Positions 50,913 to 59,169 of a stretch of DNA of 64,000 nt are shown piece after piece. Under the pieces are notes generated by a model, which was given only the letters and a program-made list of their open reading frames with translations, did no database searches and had not been told where the DNA came from. The stretch is from assembly GCF_036178845.1 (NCBI RefSeq), contig NZ_CP108070.1, forward strand, positions 10,788,001 through 10,852,000, written 5' to 3'. The position numbers were made by a program, and so were the translations under genes. Within the stretch, counting starts at the first letter, position 1. Each line of letters starts with the position of its first letter. The DNA comes from Streptomyces sp. NBC_00271. GTDB lineage: Bacteria > Actinomycetota > Actinomycetes > Streptomycetales > Streptomycetaceae.

Positions 50913-51890
50913 TCAACGTCCCGGCCGTTGGTGCCGGATGCGCTGGGCGACTGCGCTGTTCTCGGTCTCCCACCAGGGACGTACGAGTTCCGATGTCTGT
51001 GCCGCCCCCGGCACGGGCGTCGCCGGGACCAACTCCGCCTCCAGGCGGCGGTCCAGTACGACGGTCTCGGCGCGTTCGGTACGGGCCCACTGCACCAGGA
51101 TCGCGAGGAGGAAGGGCAGCGCCACCAACTCGGCGATGCTGATCATCGCGCCACCGCCCAGCTGCTGGTCATGGAGCACATCCGGCGCCCAGGACGGCGC
51201 GTGACGCAGATACCAGGCACCGGCGATGAGCGAGCCGTGGGTCATCACGACGATGCCCGGTACGGCGTCGATGATCCCGTCGAGGAACACCAGCGCCGCC
51301 CGGACCGGATGAGTACACCACCCCGGCAGCGCCGCCTCGCGGGTGAGCATCGGCATGACGAACAGGCTGCCGGCGAGCAGCAGGTGCAGATACATCACCT
51401 CGTGCAGCCAGTCGTCGCGCAGGGCGGTCTCGAAGTACGGCGTGAAGTACACCGTCAGCTCCGTCGCGAGCACCAGAGCCGTGCTGACCAGCGGGAAGGT
51501 GAGCAGGCGTACCAGCCGTCCGGCCAGCGCCCGCTGCATACGCCCGGCGGCACGCTCGGGCAGGGAACGGAGGGCCAGCCGCAGCGGATCGCCCAGGGCC
51601 AGCCCGAGCGGTGCGATCAGGTCGAGCAGGACGTTCTGGACGGCGGCCGGCCAGAACAGCACGTGGTCGTACACGGCCAGCGCGGACATCGTGGCGACGA
51701 CGAGAGTGCCCAGGCCGAGCAGCGCGAAGGCGCCGACGCGCGGCAGGGGCCAGTGCTCGCCCCGGCGCTTCAGACGTAGCACGCCCCAGCCGTACAACGC
51801 GCCCAGGATGACGACCACCAGCAGCGCGGGCACGTCCAGTTGCCATGAGGTGAGGAGTCGCCCCACGGTGAGCTGTGGTGGATTCCCCAT
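50913..51890 (-). CDS. CtaG-family cytochrome c oxidase assembly protein
   Basis: A 325-residue integral membrane protein with seven to eight helices. Family marks include LAVYDHVLFWPAAVQNVLLD, YFETALRDDWLHEVMYLHLL and VMTHGSLIAGAWYLRHAPSW; the histidines are the likely copper ligands of the CtaG/Cox11-like caa3 assembly family. It would act in the membrane in copper delivery to cytochrome oxidase. The start at 51890 is the ATG before the first helix. A copper-protein partner often sits nearby in actinomycetes, but none is seen here. Confidence 0.85.
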   Translation of the reverse strand: MGNPPQLTVGRLLTSWQLDVPALLVVVILGALYGWGVLRLKRRGEHWPLPRVGAFALLGLGTLVVATMSALAVYDHVLFWPAAVQNVLLDLIAPLGLALGDPLRLALRSLPERAAGRMQRALAGRLVRLLTFPLVSTALVLATELTVYFTPYFETALRDDWLHEVMYLHLLLAGSLFVMPMLTREAALPGWCTHPVRAALVFLDGIIDAVPGIVVMTHGSLIAGAWYLRHAPSWAPDVLHDQQLGGGAMISIAELVALPFLLAILVQWARTERAETVVLDRRLEAELVPATPVPGAAQTSELVRPWWETENSAVAQRIRHQRPGR

Positions 51891-52053
51891 CGCGTTCTAC
51901 CTCCACGGCATGCCAGATCTGCCGAGGCACTCTATGCCGCGCACGACCGGCCCCGGTCGCGCACGCGCCGGACTCGCCCGCGGTCACACCGAGCTCATAC
52001 CCACCTCATACCAAGCACGACGGACGTGTTTCGACGTCTGACCACTGTGCGGT

Positions 52054-52095
52054 CGTGTGTGTTCCGGACGGTTCGGACCGTCCGGAACACACACG
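52054..52095 (-). terminator. Terminator of the ECF41 sigma operon
   Basis: A perfect 19-bp stem (52054-52072 with 52077-52095, loop TCGG) lies 26 bases after the sigma-factor stop at 52121. Its length and perfection make it a strong terminator in both directions. Confidence 0.85.
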
Positions 52096-52120
52096 TCGCC
52101 AGAGGCAGCGGCGGGCGGGC

Positions 52121-52972
52121 CTACCTGGTGAGTTCGGCCGGTTCATCGAGCCGTGTCAGTTTCCGCGGGTTCGCGATCGCGTGGATCCGGGTGACTTTCC
52201 CGTCTTCCACCACGAGGCTCACAGCGGCCACTCGGCCGTCGATCTCGATCCGGCCCGCAGGCGCGCCGTTGAGCCACACGGCCGACACCACCCGGTCCGG
52301 CCGAGCGAGCATGCTCGCCACCAGTGCGGCCCCGTGGATCGGAGCCGGAGCGGCGCCTGCAAGCCCGCCGCCGTCGGCGATCAGAACCACGTCCGGTGCC
52401 ATGACGTCCAGCAGTTCCTGCAACTGGCCGGTGCGCAGCGCGGCCAGGAACCGCTCCACCACGGCCTGCTGCTCCGACCGGCTCACCGGCACCCGCGGCC
52501 GCCGGGCCGCCACGTGCTCGCGTGCCCGCCGCGCGATCTGCCGCACCGCTGCCGCGGACTTCCCGACGGCCTCGGCGATCTCGCCGTACGGCACCTCGAA
52601 GACCTCGCGGAGCACGAACACCGCGCGTTCCGTCGGCCCGAGCGTTTCGAGCACGGTCAGCATCGCGATCGAGACGTTCTCCGCGAGCTCGATGTCCTCG
52701 GCGACGTCGGGGCTGGTCAGCAGTGGCTCCGGCAGCCACTCGCCGACGTACTCCTCGCGGCTGCGCGACAAGGTCCGCAGACGGTTGAGCGCCTGCCGGG
52801 TGACGGTTCGTACGAGGTAGGCCCGCGGGTCACGCACCTGTGTGCGGTCGACGTCGGCCCACCGGAGCCAGGACTCCTGCAGCACGTCCTCGGCGTCGGC
52901 CGACGAGCCGAGCATCTCGTAGGCGACCGTGAACAGGAGGCTGCGATGGACGACGAACGGATCCTCGGTCAT
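52121..52972 (-). CDS. ECF41-group sigma factor (SigJ type)
   Basis: A 283-residue sigma factor. Region 2 contains AYEMLGSSADAEDVLQESWL, region 4 contains LGPTERAVFVLREVFEVPYG and VGKSAAAVRQIARRAR. A SnoaL-like C-terminal extension of about 110 residues (VVERFLAALRTGQLQELLDV and onward) follows; in ECF41 it regulates the sigma factor instead of an anti-sigma protein. The ATG at 52972 overlaps the stop of the upstream decarboxylase gene by four bases. ECF41 factors usually control an adjacent gene of this kind, and a matching promoter lies upstream of the operon. Confidence 0.9.
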   Translation of the reverse strand: MTEDPFVVHRSLLFTVAYEMLGSSADAEDVLQESWLRWADVDRTQVRDPRAYLVRTVTRQALNRLRTLSRSREEYVGEWLPEPLLTSPDVAEDIELAENVSIAMLTVLETLGPTERAVFVLREVFEVPYGEIAEAVGKSAAAVRQIARRAREHVAARRPRVPVSRSEQQAVVERFLAALRTGQLQELLDVMAPDVVLIADGGGLAGAAPAPIHGAALVASMLARPDRVVSAVWLNGAPAGRIEIDGRVAAVSLVVEDGKVTRIHAIANPRKLTRLDEPAELTR

Positions 52973-53547
52973 GCCGTCGACGCTACGCCGAAGTTCTGCG
53001 GACGCGCCGCCAACGGAATCTCGCAGGCATCGGAGTAGCCCTGCGACGTGATCCCGTGCGCCGTGTTGCACCTGGTGGCAAAGTTGGCGAAGCCGATGAA
53101 CACGGTGAGTTCGACCATCGCCGCCGGGCCGAGCCGGTCGAGCAGCCGCGCGGACAACTCGTCGGTGACGGTCGTCGGTGTGTTCGTCATGGCCTCGGCG
53201 TACTCCATCACGTCCCGCTCCAGCGGCGTGAACACCTCCGACTGCCGCCAGCGCGGCACCTGGCTCGCCTTGGTCAGGTCCAGGTTCTGGTTCAGCGCGT
53301 GGAAGTAGTTGATGTCGAGGCACCAGCTGCAGCCGACCTGTGCCGCGACGGCCATGTGCGCGAACGTCTTGAGGCTCGCGTCGGCCGCGTCCCACGTGGC
53401 CACCTTGGCCGAGAACTCCTGGTTGGCTTCGGCGAGTTCGGGGTTGTTCCACAGCACCTCGACGGGCTCGGGCACGGCACCGAGCTGCTCGATCATGATT
53501 TCGCGGAGCTCCACGGGGAGCTCGGCCTTCGGGACGCGCAGCGTCAT
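52969..53547 (-). CDS. Carboxymuconolactone-decarboxylase-family protein (ECF41 target)
   Basis: A 192-residue AhpD-like protein with the redox motif VGCSWCLDINYFHA (CxxC and following His) and helical core FTPLERDVMEYAEAMTNTPT. Such proteins act as peroxidase-type or decarboxylase enzymes and are the classic neighbours and targets of ECF41 sigma factors. AAGGAG lies eight bases before the ATG at 53547. It is the first gene of the two-gene operon and overlaps the sigma factor by four bases. Its substrate is unknown. Confidence 0.88.
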   Translation of the reverse strand: MTLRVPKAELPVELREIMIEQLGAVPEPVEVLWNNPELAEANQEFSAKVATWDAADASLKTFAHMAVAAQVGCSWCLDINYFHALNQNLDLTKASQVPRWRQSEVFTPLERDVMEYAEAMTNTPTTVTDELSARLLDRLGPAAMVELTVFIGFANFATRCNTAHGITSQGYSDACEIPLAARPQNFGVASTA

Positions 53548-53591
53548 GGTGTTCTCCTTGTACGTGTGCCTGTTGGGCCGTTCGTCATGAA

Positions 53592-53618
53592 GACACCGCC
53601 GGACCCACGCATGTGACA
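53592..53618 (-). promoter_or_regulatory. ECF41-type promoter
   Basis: On the minus strand TGTCACA (53618-53612) is followed after 16 bases by TGTC (53595-53592). The ECF41 consensus is TGTCACA with CGTC at about 16-17 bases, so the -35 is exact and the -10 has one mismatch. It lies 45 bases upstream of the decarboxylase start. Confidence 0.65.
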
Positions 53619-54031
53619 ACGGGGCCGGAGGGTCCGGCTTCGGGCTTTCCCGAACCGGAGGTTCGAACCGTGCATGCTCTTGAGGCCGGTACGAAGCGCA
53701 CAACAACCAGGGCCGGCAAGAAGAAGGCGTCAGCCACCGCCTCGTGGCAGCGATCTTCTACTGGTCGAGCTGAACGGCGCGGCCGACAGCGAAAAGATCA
53801 CGGCTTTGCTCAAGCAGTACCGAGCCCAGAAGCGGTAGCGGTAGCGGCAGCGCTGGGGCCGTCTCCGGGCCGTCCGAGGCGAACCAACGTTGACAGATGA
53901 TGACAGCCGATCACCACATCGGTGCTGGTCAGAAAGACACCGCAAGGAAGAGCCCGAGGTCAGAGACTTGGCGCGTCACTTCCAGAAGGACTGATCTCGC
54001 GGCGGTACACGGTCAGTCGTAAGGTCGGCGC
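53619..54031. other. 413 bp of mostly non-coding sequence
   Basis: No complete gene was found. Plus-strand 53754-53838 encodes LLLVELNGAADSEKITALLK then QYRAQKR and a stop, which looks like the last 30 residues of a lost gene I cannot name. A CGGTAG/CGGCAG run near 53833-53855 is low-complexity. The GC content is visibly more uneven than in the neighbouring operons. Confidence 0.4.
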
Positions 54032-54472
54032 GTGACAGACAAGCGTGCAGGCACAGGTTCTCCTGACTGGGCCTACAACTGGGCAGACGGTACAGGTCTG
54101 CTCGGGATGGACCAGCCGGAGGAAATCGACGCGGCATTTGAACGCGGCGAGCCGCACGTCGGAGTGGCCGTGATCGGCCTTGCCCTCAATTACTCCGATC
54201 CCGTGGCCATCCTTCCCCGGATCGCCCGCGCTCTCCGCTCGGACTCGGAAGAACTGCGCCGACAGGGCACGGTCGCGCTAGCGCACGTTGCACGTCTTCA
54301 CCACTCGGTCGATACCGAGTGCGTGGCCCTCTTGCGAACCCGCCCCAGGGGCAACGAAGCCGACGACGATCTCTGGACGTTTGTCCCGCACCGGCGCTTG
54401 CCTCTCTGGCTCTGGCGTCATCACCTGCCCCAGCACACGAAATGGCTACTTTGGGACCGCTGGCGCACTTGA
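54032..54472 (+). CDS. Hypothetical protein with HEAT-like stretch
   Basis: A 146-residue soluble protein starting with GTG at 54032. The middle reads LPRIARALRSDSEELRRQGT and ALAHVARLHHSVD, a pattern like a HEAT/armadillo repeat. The C-terminus is Trp/Arg/His-rich (LPLWLWRHHLPQHTKWLLWD). I do not recognise a named family. It has no operon partner and sits among orphan genes and transposon remains, which suggests it is part of accessory DNA. Small immunity proteins share this size and style, but there is no toxin gene nearby. Confidence 0.5.
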   Translation: MTDKRAGTGSPDWAYNWADGTGLLGMDQPEEIDAAFERGEPHVGVAVIGLALNYSDPVAILPRIARALRSDSEELRRQGTVALAHVARLHHSVDTECVALLRTRPRGNEADDDLWTFVPHRRLPLWLWRHHLPQHTKWLLWDRWRT

Positions 54473-54736
54473 GACCGCGCACCCCCAGCCATCCTCCGTT
54501 GGAGGCGAGTGCTAGCCGTGCTCGTTGCGTGCCCGATCCGGCGGGATCTCCCGGGGTCTCACGGGGAACCGTGGGGCCAGTCGCGCTCCAGCCGAGGCGT
54601 AGGACCGGTGGGCCGACGCCGACGGTCCCCGGTGATCGACCTGATAGGGATGAGGGCAGATCTCGAAATCTGCTTCCAGCGTCAGCGCTCCTGGGGTGAG
54701 CCGTGAGCCACTTGGAGGATCGCGCTAGCATCCCGC

Positions 54737-55246
54737 ATGCCCATTCCGTGGAGATCCAGCGTGGACGTATTCGCGCGCATTTTGAGACAGCGTGCAGTCG
54801 AGCCCGAGTCTGTACGCGACGTCGACGCCGCCTGGGATGCCTTCGGTGAGTTCCTCCAGGTCGAGGTCGAAGGGATCGAGTGTCTTGAGAACGATGGTGA
54901 CGGCTTCATCGTCGAATGGGGCAGGTGGGGCTGGAACGACGACCAGCCTTCGATGTCCTTTGGGCGACTGCTTGCGGTCACCGGTGCCGACGACCGTGAT
55001 GCCCCCGAGCGGCAGCCGGAGTACTGGAAAGTCGAGCTGCAGCTCGTCTTCGGAGAGGACCCGGCATGGGCAGCGCTCGACAGCCTCGGGCATCAGGACA
55101 CCGGGTTCGACTACGACGAGATCGGCATGCCCAGGACTGTCGCGCTGGGAGAGATACGCCGGTTCATCGAGTCTTACCCCCAGCTGGCGGCCATGTGGCG
55201 AGCCGAGCCCATTCGCAGCAACCTGACCCTGGAGCAAGCGGGCTGA
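54737..55246 (+). CDS. Hypothetical acidic protein
   Basis: A 169-residue soluble, acidic protein starting ATG 54737 (a GTG at 54761 is an alternative). It contains VDAAWDAFGEFLQVEVEGIE, GDGFIVEWGRWGWNDDQPSM and SFGRLLAVTGADDRDAPERQ, with many Trp, Asp and Glu residues. No signal, membrane segment or named domain is evident. Size and acidity resemble bacterial immunity proteins, which is only a suggestion. A glyoxalase-type gene follows after 210 bases. Confidence 0.5.
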   Translation: MPIPWRSSVDVFARILRQRAVEPESVRDVDAAWDAFGEFLQVEVEGIECLENDGDGFIVEWGRWGWNDDQPSMSFGRLLAVTGADDRDAPERQPEYWKVELQLVFGEDPAWAALDSLGHQDTGFDYDEIGMPRTVALGEIRRFIESYPQLAAMWRAEPIRSNLTLEQAG

Positions 55247-55456
55247 GGCTTGTCCCACAATGACGTTCCAGTGGTGCAGGTGGGCGTTGTGGGGAACCGG
55301 ACGGCGTGCGTTCGAAGAGGCGGTGTACGGGGGACGATCATTCTTCCGAGAGCTCGCCAGCGTCGATCACCGAGCAGGTCTCGGTATCCACCGGAAGCCA
55401 ACAGTCCTTGGCGCAACTCGAGGAGTCGGCACGGGTACGGCCGATACAGTCGGCTG

Positions 55457-55912
55457 GTGATCACCAATCCCAAACTCCAGATAGCCATCGACTGTACTGA
55501 GCCCGAGCGGCTCGCGGCATTCTGGGCCGCTGCACTGGGTTACGAAGTCGAGCCGCCGCCTGCACCGTTCGCTACCTGGCGCGCGTACTGGCTGGACCAG
55601 GGCCTGTCAGAAGAGGAGCTGGGCGCAGGCGACTGCAGTGACTCCGCCATCGATCCGCATGGCGTCGGCCCGCGGATCTGGTTCCAGCAGGTACCCGAGT
55701 CGAAGGTCGTCAAGAACCGGCTCCACCTTGATCTGAGTGTGAGCGGAGGCCGTAGCGTCCCGCTTGCCACTCGCAAGGAGCGAGTGCTTGCCGAGGTGGC
55801 GCGGCTGGAGAGCGTGGGCGCGTCCCGGTTGCGCATCGAGGAATCGGATAGCTCAGGTTCATTCTTCGTCGTGATGCAGGACCCGGAGGGCAACGAGTTC
55901 TGCGTTCATTGA
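55457..55912 (+). CDS. VOC/glyoxalase-like-domain protein
   Basis: A 151-residue protein of the Glyoxalase_6 type with LQIAIDCTEPERLAAFWAAA, GPRIWFQQVPESKVVKNRLH, DLSVSGG and FFVVMQDPEGNEFCVH. It has both halves of the VOC fold, with His and Glu metal ligands in the expected places. The start is GTG at 55457. The stop (55910-55912) directly abuts the truncated IS transposase, so the insertion did not remove coding sequence. Function is unknown. Confidence 0.75.
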   Translation: MITNPKLQIAIDCTEPERLAAFWAAALGYEVEPPPAPFATWRAYWLDQGLSEEELGAGDCSDSAIDPHGVGPRIWFQQVPESKVVKNRLHLDLSVSGGRSVPLATRKERVLAEVARLESVGASRLRIEESDSSGSFFVVMQDPEGNEFCVH

Positions 55913-56412
55913 ACATTTGGAGGCGGTAGAGCGTGCGGCCGGCTCGCTGCCTATCATCGATGACGACCTGGTGGTTGGTGGAGTACCGATAGTTCTTCGA
56001 CTGCTCGGCGATGGTGTGGTCACGGGTGGGGACCAGGGTGCCGTCCACGATCAGCATGGTGTCCGTGCGGAACCGCTTGCGTTGCTGGAGGGCGAGTGCG
56101 GGGCCGAGGTGGTAGATGACGCGGTCGGCAGCCGACTTCGACACCCCGAACAGCGGCGCCAGCTGCCGCAGCGTGAGGTTGGTTCGCCAGTACGCGGCGA
56201 CGAGCAGGATCCGGTCCTCCAGCGGCAGACTCCAGGGCCGACCCTTACGGACCGCGTCCGCGCCCTCGCGCCTCAACGCCGTGATCAGCTTGCCGAACTG
56301 ACGTGGACTCAGACTGGTGATCGAGGCTATCCAGGACGGCTCCGACGCCGTGATCACACCAGACACATCAAGATCATCTCACCCGTGACCAGCAGTTACG
56401 GGACACCCCTTA
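55913..56412 (-). mobile_element. IS5-family element remnant with truncated transposase
   Basis: The minus-strand transposase starts at 56366 (SGVITASEPSWIASITSLSP) and keeps the helix-turn-helix SKSAADRVIYHLGPALA and the first catalytic region MLIVDGTLVPTRDHTIAE with its DDE aspartate. It then ends after YRYSTNHQVVID near 55960, about 120 residues short. The element's outer end, GGGGTGTCCCGTAACTG (56410-56394), lies upstream; the other end is missing. It cannot transpose on its own. Relatives are abundant in Streptomyces arms. Confidence 0.75.
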
Positions 56413-56532
56413 GCTGCCGAGCCCGGTACAGCACGGAAGTACGGCAACCGCAGCAACCGGCACCGGTCCAACAGACACCGCGCAGGGCCGCGCAGGAACC
56501 GCAATGACTGCCTCTGGCCGATCCACTTTGAG

Positions 56533-56552
56533 CTACGGATCAGAAGGTTGCA
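56533..56552 (+). other. tRNA-Arg(ACG)-like half: possible attachment-site scar
   Basis: CTACGGATCAGAAGGTTGCA matches the anticodon loop (CTACGGA), 3' anticodon stem (TCAGA), variable loop and first T-stem bases expected for an actinobacterial tRNA-Arg(ACG). The 5' half and acceptor end are absent. Integrative elements typically recombine at this part of tRNA genes, so this may be attL, attR or attP remains. The match is by memory of the tRNA structure. Confidence 0.4.
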
Positions 56553-56561
56553 CCAGATGGG

Positions 56562-56588
56562 GACGGTCTGGCCTCGTGCCAGACCGTC
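56562..56588. terminator. Hairpin downstream of the tRNA-like sequence
   Basis: GACGGTCTGGC (56562-56572) pairs perfectly with GCCAGACCGTC (56578-56588), loop CTCGT, followed by a pyrimidine-rich stretch. It resembles a transcription terminator; no gene ends directly before it. Confidence 0.6.
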
Positions 56589-56753
56589 TCAGTTTCCGTC
56601 TCATTCACCGTCGTTCAGGAGGGTCCATCACCAGAAGACGTCCCGGTGTTCACTCGCCCATGAACGCAGGCGAACGCCCCTGCACACAGCCCACCGCCCC
56701 ACCAACACACTTGGAAAGCGTGCACACCAGAGTCGAAGGCCCTTGATCGCGCG

Positions 56754-57101
56754 GTGTCAGCAGATCAGGATGCAGACGTGACCTTCATAGTGGTTCGCGG
56801 AAGCGCCGAGTGCGGGCCGTACCGCTGTCCCTGCTGCGGCTTCATCACCCTGGCCGAGCGTGGAGTCTTCGAGATCTGCACCGTCTGCCGCTGGGAGGAC
56901 GACGGCCAGGACGAGCATGACGCCAGCGAGGTGCACGGCGGCCCCAATCGCGGCCTCAGCCTGCGCCAAGCTCGCCGGAACTTCCACGTGTTCGGCGCGT
57001 GCGACGAACGCAGCGCCCAGTTCGCTCGCGCTCCGCTGCCAGAAGAGCACCCTGACAGCGGCACACCCTACGGAATCGGCACCCTCTACTCGGGGTCCTG
57101 A
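56754..57101 (+). CDS. CPCC-family cysteine-rich protein
   Basis: A 115-residue protein with the Cys_rich_CPCC signature: YRCPCCGFITLAERGVFEIC, TVCRWEDDGQDEHDASEVHG and GPNRGLSLRQARRNF. Four to five cysteines probably bind zinc. The function of the family is unknown. Starts are GTG 56754 or GTG 56778; the shorter one gives 107 residues and is close to the conserved part. It stands alone in the accessory stretch. Confidence 0.78.
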   Translation: MSADQDADVTFIVVRGSAECGPYRCPCCGFITLAERGVFEICTVCRWEDDGQDEHDASEVHGGPNRGLSLRQARRNFHVFGACDERSAQFARAPLPEEHPDSGTPYGIGTLYSGS

Positions 57102-57848
57102 CTCCCCGATCTTGAGCCGCACCGCACGCGCACCAGATCGAGCGGGGAACAACGGGAACCACGGTGAAAGCCGCCGAGCCGACGAGGCCGGCCACGAACC
57201 GTTCATTCAGGTCAGCGCCCTACCAGGCCTCAAAGGGACGCAGCTTCCCAAGCTGAGGGCACGGCGAAATCCTGCTGTTTGGGCGTCCTCAGGTGTCCCA
57301 CCGTTCCGCGTATGACTCCGATCAGCCCCGAGAATCCGCTGAGCTCAGAGGACGCCCAGGCGTTGCTCACCATGCTCCCTACCCGAGTCGCTTGATGATC
57401 AACGGCGCCAGGGCAAGCGTGGCCAAGCAGTACTCGACGCGACTGCCGGTGTAGCCACCATCGGCCCGGACAGCCCGGATTGCGCCGGCGTCCCGGCAAC
57501 CAAGCCTCGGCGGGTGATGCGCGGCCGGTAGCGCCGAGCATCACCCGCCGGGGAACGACTCAGTGCTTGTTGACCGCCGAGGCCCAATCGAAGTTCACGC
57601 CACTGGGAAGCCGTGCTCGGCGGTGAGGAGCTCACTCTTGTGGTGGGTGCCAGGTTCAGGATCGTCGTGGTGGCGATCCCGAACCACTCGTGGTCTCCGG
57701 CCTCTGGCCGGCCAGTTCACTGTGCAGCCTGGGTGCCCGGGGCAGGGCTCTCTAGAATGGCGATGACGGCGCCGCGCTGACCAGGTGGTCTCCCGGTGAC
57801 CCGATGGGTTACCGGTGCCGACAGCCAGGAACGAGGAGGGCCGCGATC
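57102..57848. other. 747 bp without a supported gene
   Basis: Open frames on both strands lack motifs and ribosome sites. The interval holds a 13-bp inverted repeat (57508-57520 with 57538-57550, loop of 17) that could be a terminator or a transposon end. The right part must hold the XdhC promoter. The sequence has a patchwork look, consistent with fragments of lost genes. Confidence 0.45.
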
Positions 57849-58820
57849 ATGCGTGAGCTGGCGGACACGGCACGGCGGTGGGCAGCTCAGGGGCGCCCGG
57901 CCGTACTGGCCCGGCCGATCACCGAGCAGGGCTTCGGGCCCCGGCACCCCGCCGACGCGCTCCTCATCGACGAGGACGGGAACCGGCAGGGCACCTTGTA
58001 CCGCGGTGCGTTCGACGACCACCTGGCCGCAGAGGCCGCGGCCCTCCCGCCCGGGCACACCGCACGGGTGTGCGAGGTGGCCGTACACGACGACGAGGTC
58101 AAAGAGGCACGGCTGACCTGCGGCGGACAGGCCGAGATCCTGCTCCAGCCGCTGCACACCGTCCCCGCCCGCTGGTGGGACCTGCTGAGCGAGGGCGCCG
58201 ACGCCGCGCTGATCACGCGGATCGACGAGGAGCGGACCCAGGCTGTCAGCGACGTCGTCACCCCGGAGGGCGTCACTCCGGGGTTGCAGGGCGATGATCC
58301 GGCGGCCGTCGCTCAGGCCGCCGAGCAGGCCAGGCAGTTGCTCGCCCGCCACCGTGCTGGACGCGAGACCCGCCGCGCCGCCGCCGGACTCGTCCTCATC
58401 GAGGCCTGCCCAGCCGTCCCTCACCTGGTCATCGTCGGCGGCGGCGAACTCGCCGAACTCCTCACCACCCAGGCGCAGGTGCTGGGCTGGCAGGCCACGG
58501 TCGCGTACGCCGTCGGGGACGCCCGCAAACCAATGGCCGACCGCCCGGCCGCGGCCTGCCTCATCGTGCTCAGTCACGAGCCCGACCTCGACATCCCCGC
58601 CCTGCACACCGCGTTGACGGCCGGCATCCCCTATGTCGGCGCGCTCGGCTCACGTCGTACCCAGGCCCGCCGCGCCGCGGCTCTCACAGAGGCGGGGCTC
58701 ACCGAGGAGCAACTGCGCCGCATTCACGGCCCGATCGGACTCGACATCGGCGCCCGCACCCCGGCGGAGACGGCCTTGGCCATCTGCGCCGAGGTTCTCG
58801 CCGCACTGGGCCGACCGTAG
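57849..58820 (+). CDS. XdhC-family protein (molybdoenzyme maturation factor)
   Basis: A 323-residue protein. The N-terminal XdhC_CoxI domain reads ELADTARRWAAQGRPAVLAR and GPRHPADALLIDEDGNRQG; the C-terminal Rossmann domain reads VPHLVIVGGGELAELLTTQA and IPYVGALGSRRTQARRAAAL, then HGPIGLDIGARTPAETALAI. XdhC proteins bind molybdenum cofactor and insert or sulfurate it into xanthine-dehydrogenase-type enzymes. AGGAGGG precedes the ATG at 57849. No molybdoenzyme gene is in the window; a broken TOBE regulator follows on the opposite strand. Confidence 0.88.
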   Translation: MRELADTARRWAAQGRPAVLARPITEQGFGPRHPADALLIDEDGNRQGTLYRGAFDDHLAAEAAALPPGHTARVCEVAVHDDEVKEARLTCGGQAEILLQPLHTVPARWWDLLSEGADAALITRIDEERTQAVSDVVTPEGVTPGLQGDDPAAVAQAAEQARQLLARHRAGRETRRAAAGLVLIEACPAVPHLVIVGGGELAELLTTQAQVLGWQATVAYAVGDARKPMADRPAAACLIVLSHEPDLDIPALHTALTAGIPYVGALGSRRTQARRAAALTEAGLTEEQLRRIHGPIGLDIGARTPAETALAICAEVLAALGRP

Positions 58821-58879
58821 GGGGCCGGGTCCGCGGGTTTGTGGGCCGGTCACTCCCGTCGCGTCGAGGGACTGCCACA

Positions 58880-59140
58880 CCTCGTCGCGAGTGAGCGGGA
58901 GTTCGGTGACGATGCCCGTGAACGCGTGGCGCACCGACGTGGGCGGGCCGCCGCCCGCGGTGTCGCGTTCGTCCTCGACCGCACGCTCCCGCGCGAACCG
59001 AGCCGGCCCGACGCCGTCGATCACCCGGTTGCCCGAACCGTCCCGCCCCATGGGGAGCCTGCCCCGTCCGCCCAACGGCGCACGGTCTGCGGGCTCGCCC
59101 TCAGCAGGCGCGCGGCCTGGCCCATGCTGTACGACGGCAC
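58880..59140 (-). pseudogene. TOBE/MerR-type molybdate-binding regulator pseudogene
   Basis: A GTG at 59140 opens PSYSMGQAARLLRASPQTVR, a MerR/ModE-like helix-turn-helix. After a one-base shift near 59070 the next frame reads GRLPMGRDGSGNRVIDGV and ARFARERAVEDERDTAGGG, then PTSVRHAFTGIVTEL, the start of a TOBE domain. The rest of the TOBE domain, which binds molybdate or molybdopterin, is missing. Intact relatives are about 130 residues. The neighbour XdhC fits a former molybdenum-enzyme locus. Confidence 0.6.
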
Positions 59141-59169
59141 ACCGGCACCCCAACCGTGTCACTGTGCGT

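Noticed and set aside
53613..53900. A 95-codon plus-strand frame after the ECF41 promoter
   Set aside because: It overlaps the promoter, is Arg/Lys/Ser-rich without structure, and a different frame there carries the more protein-like LLLVELNGAADSEK tail.
57508..57550. Inverted repeat as an insertion-sequence end
   Set aside because: The 13-bp arms enclose only 17 bases, which suits a hairpin terminator. There is no transposase and no target duplication nearby.
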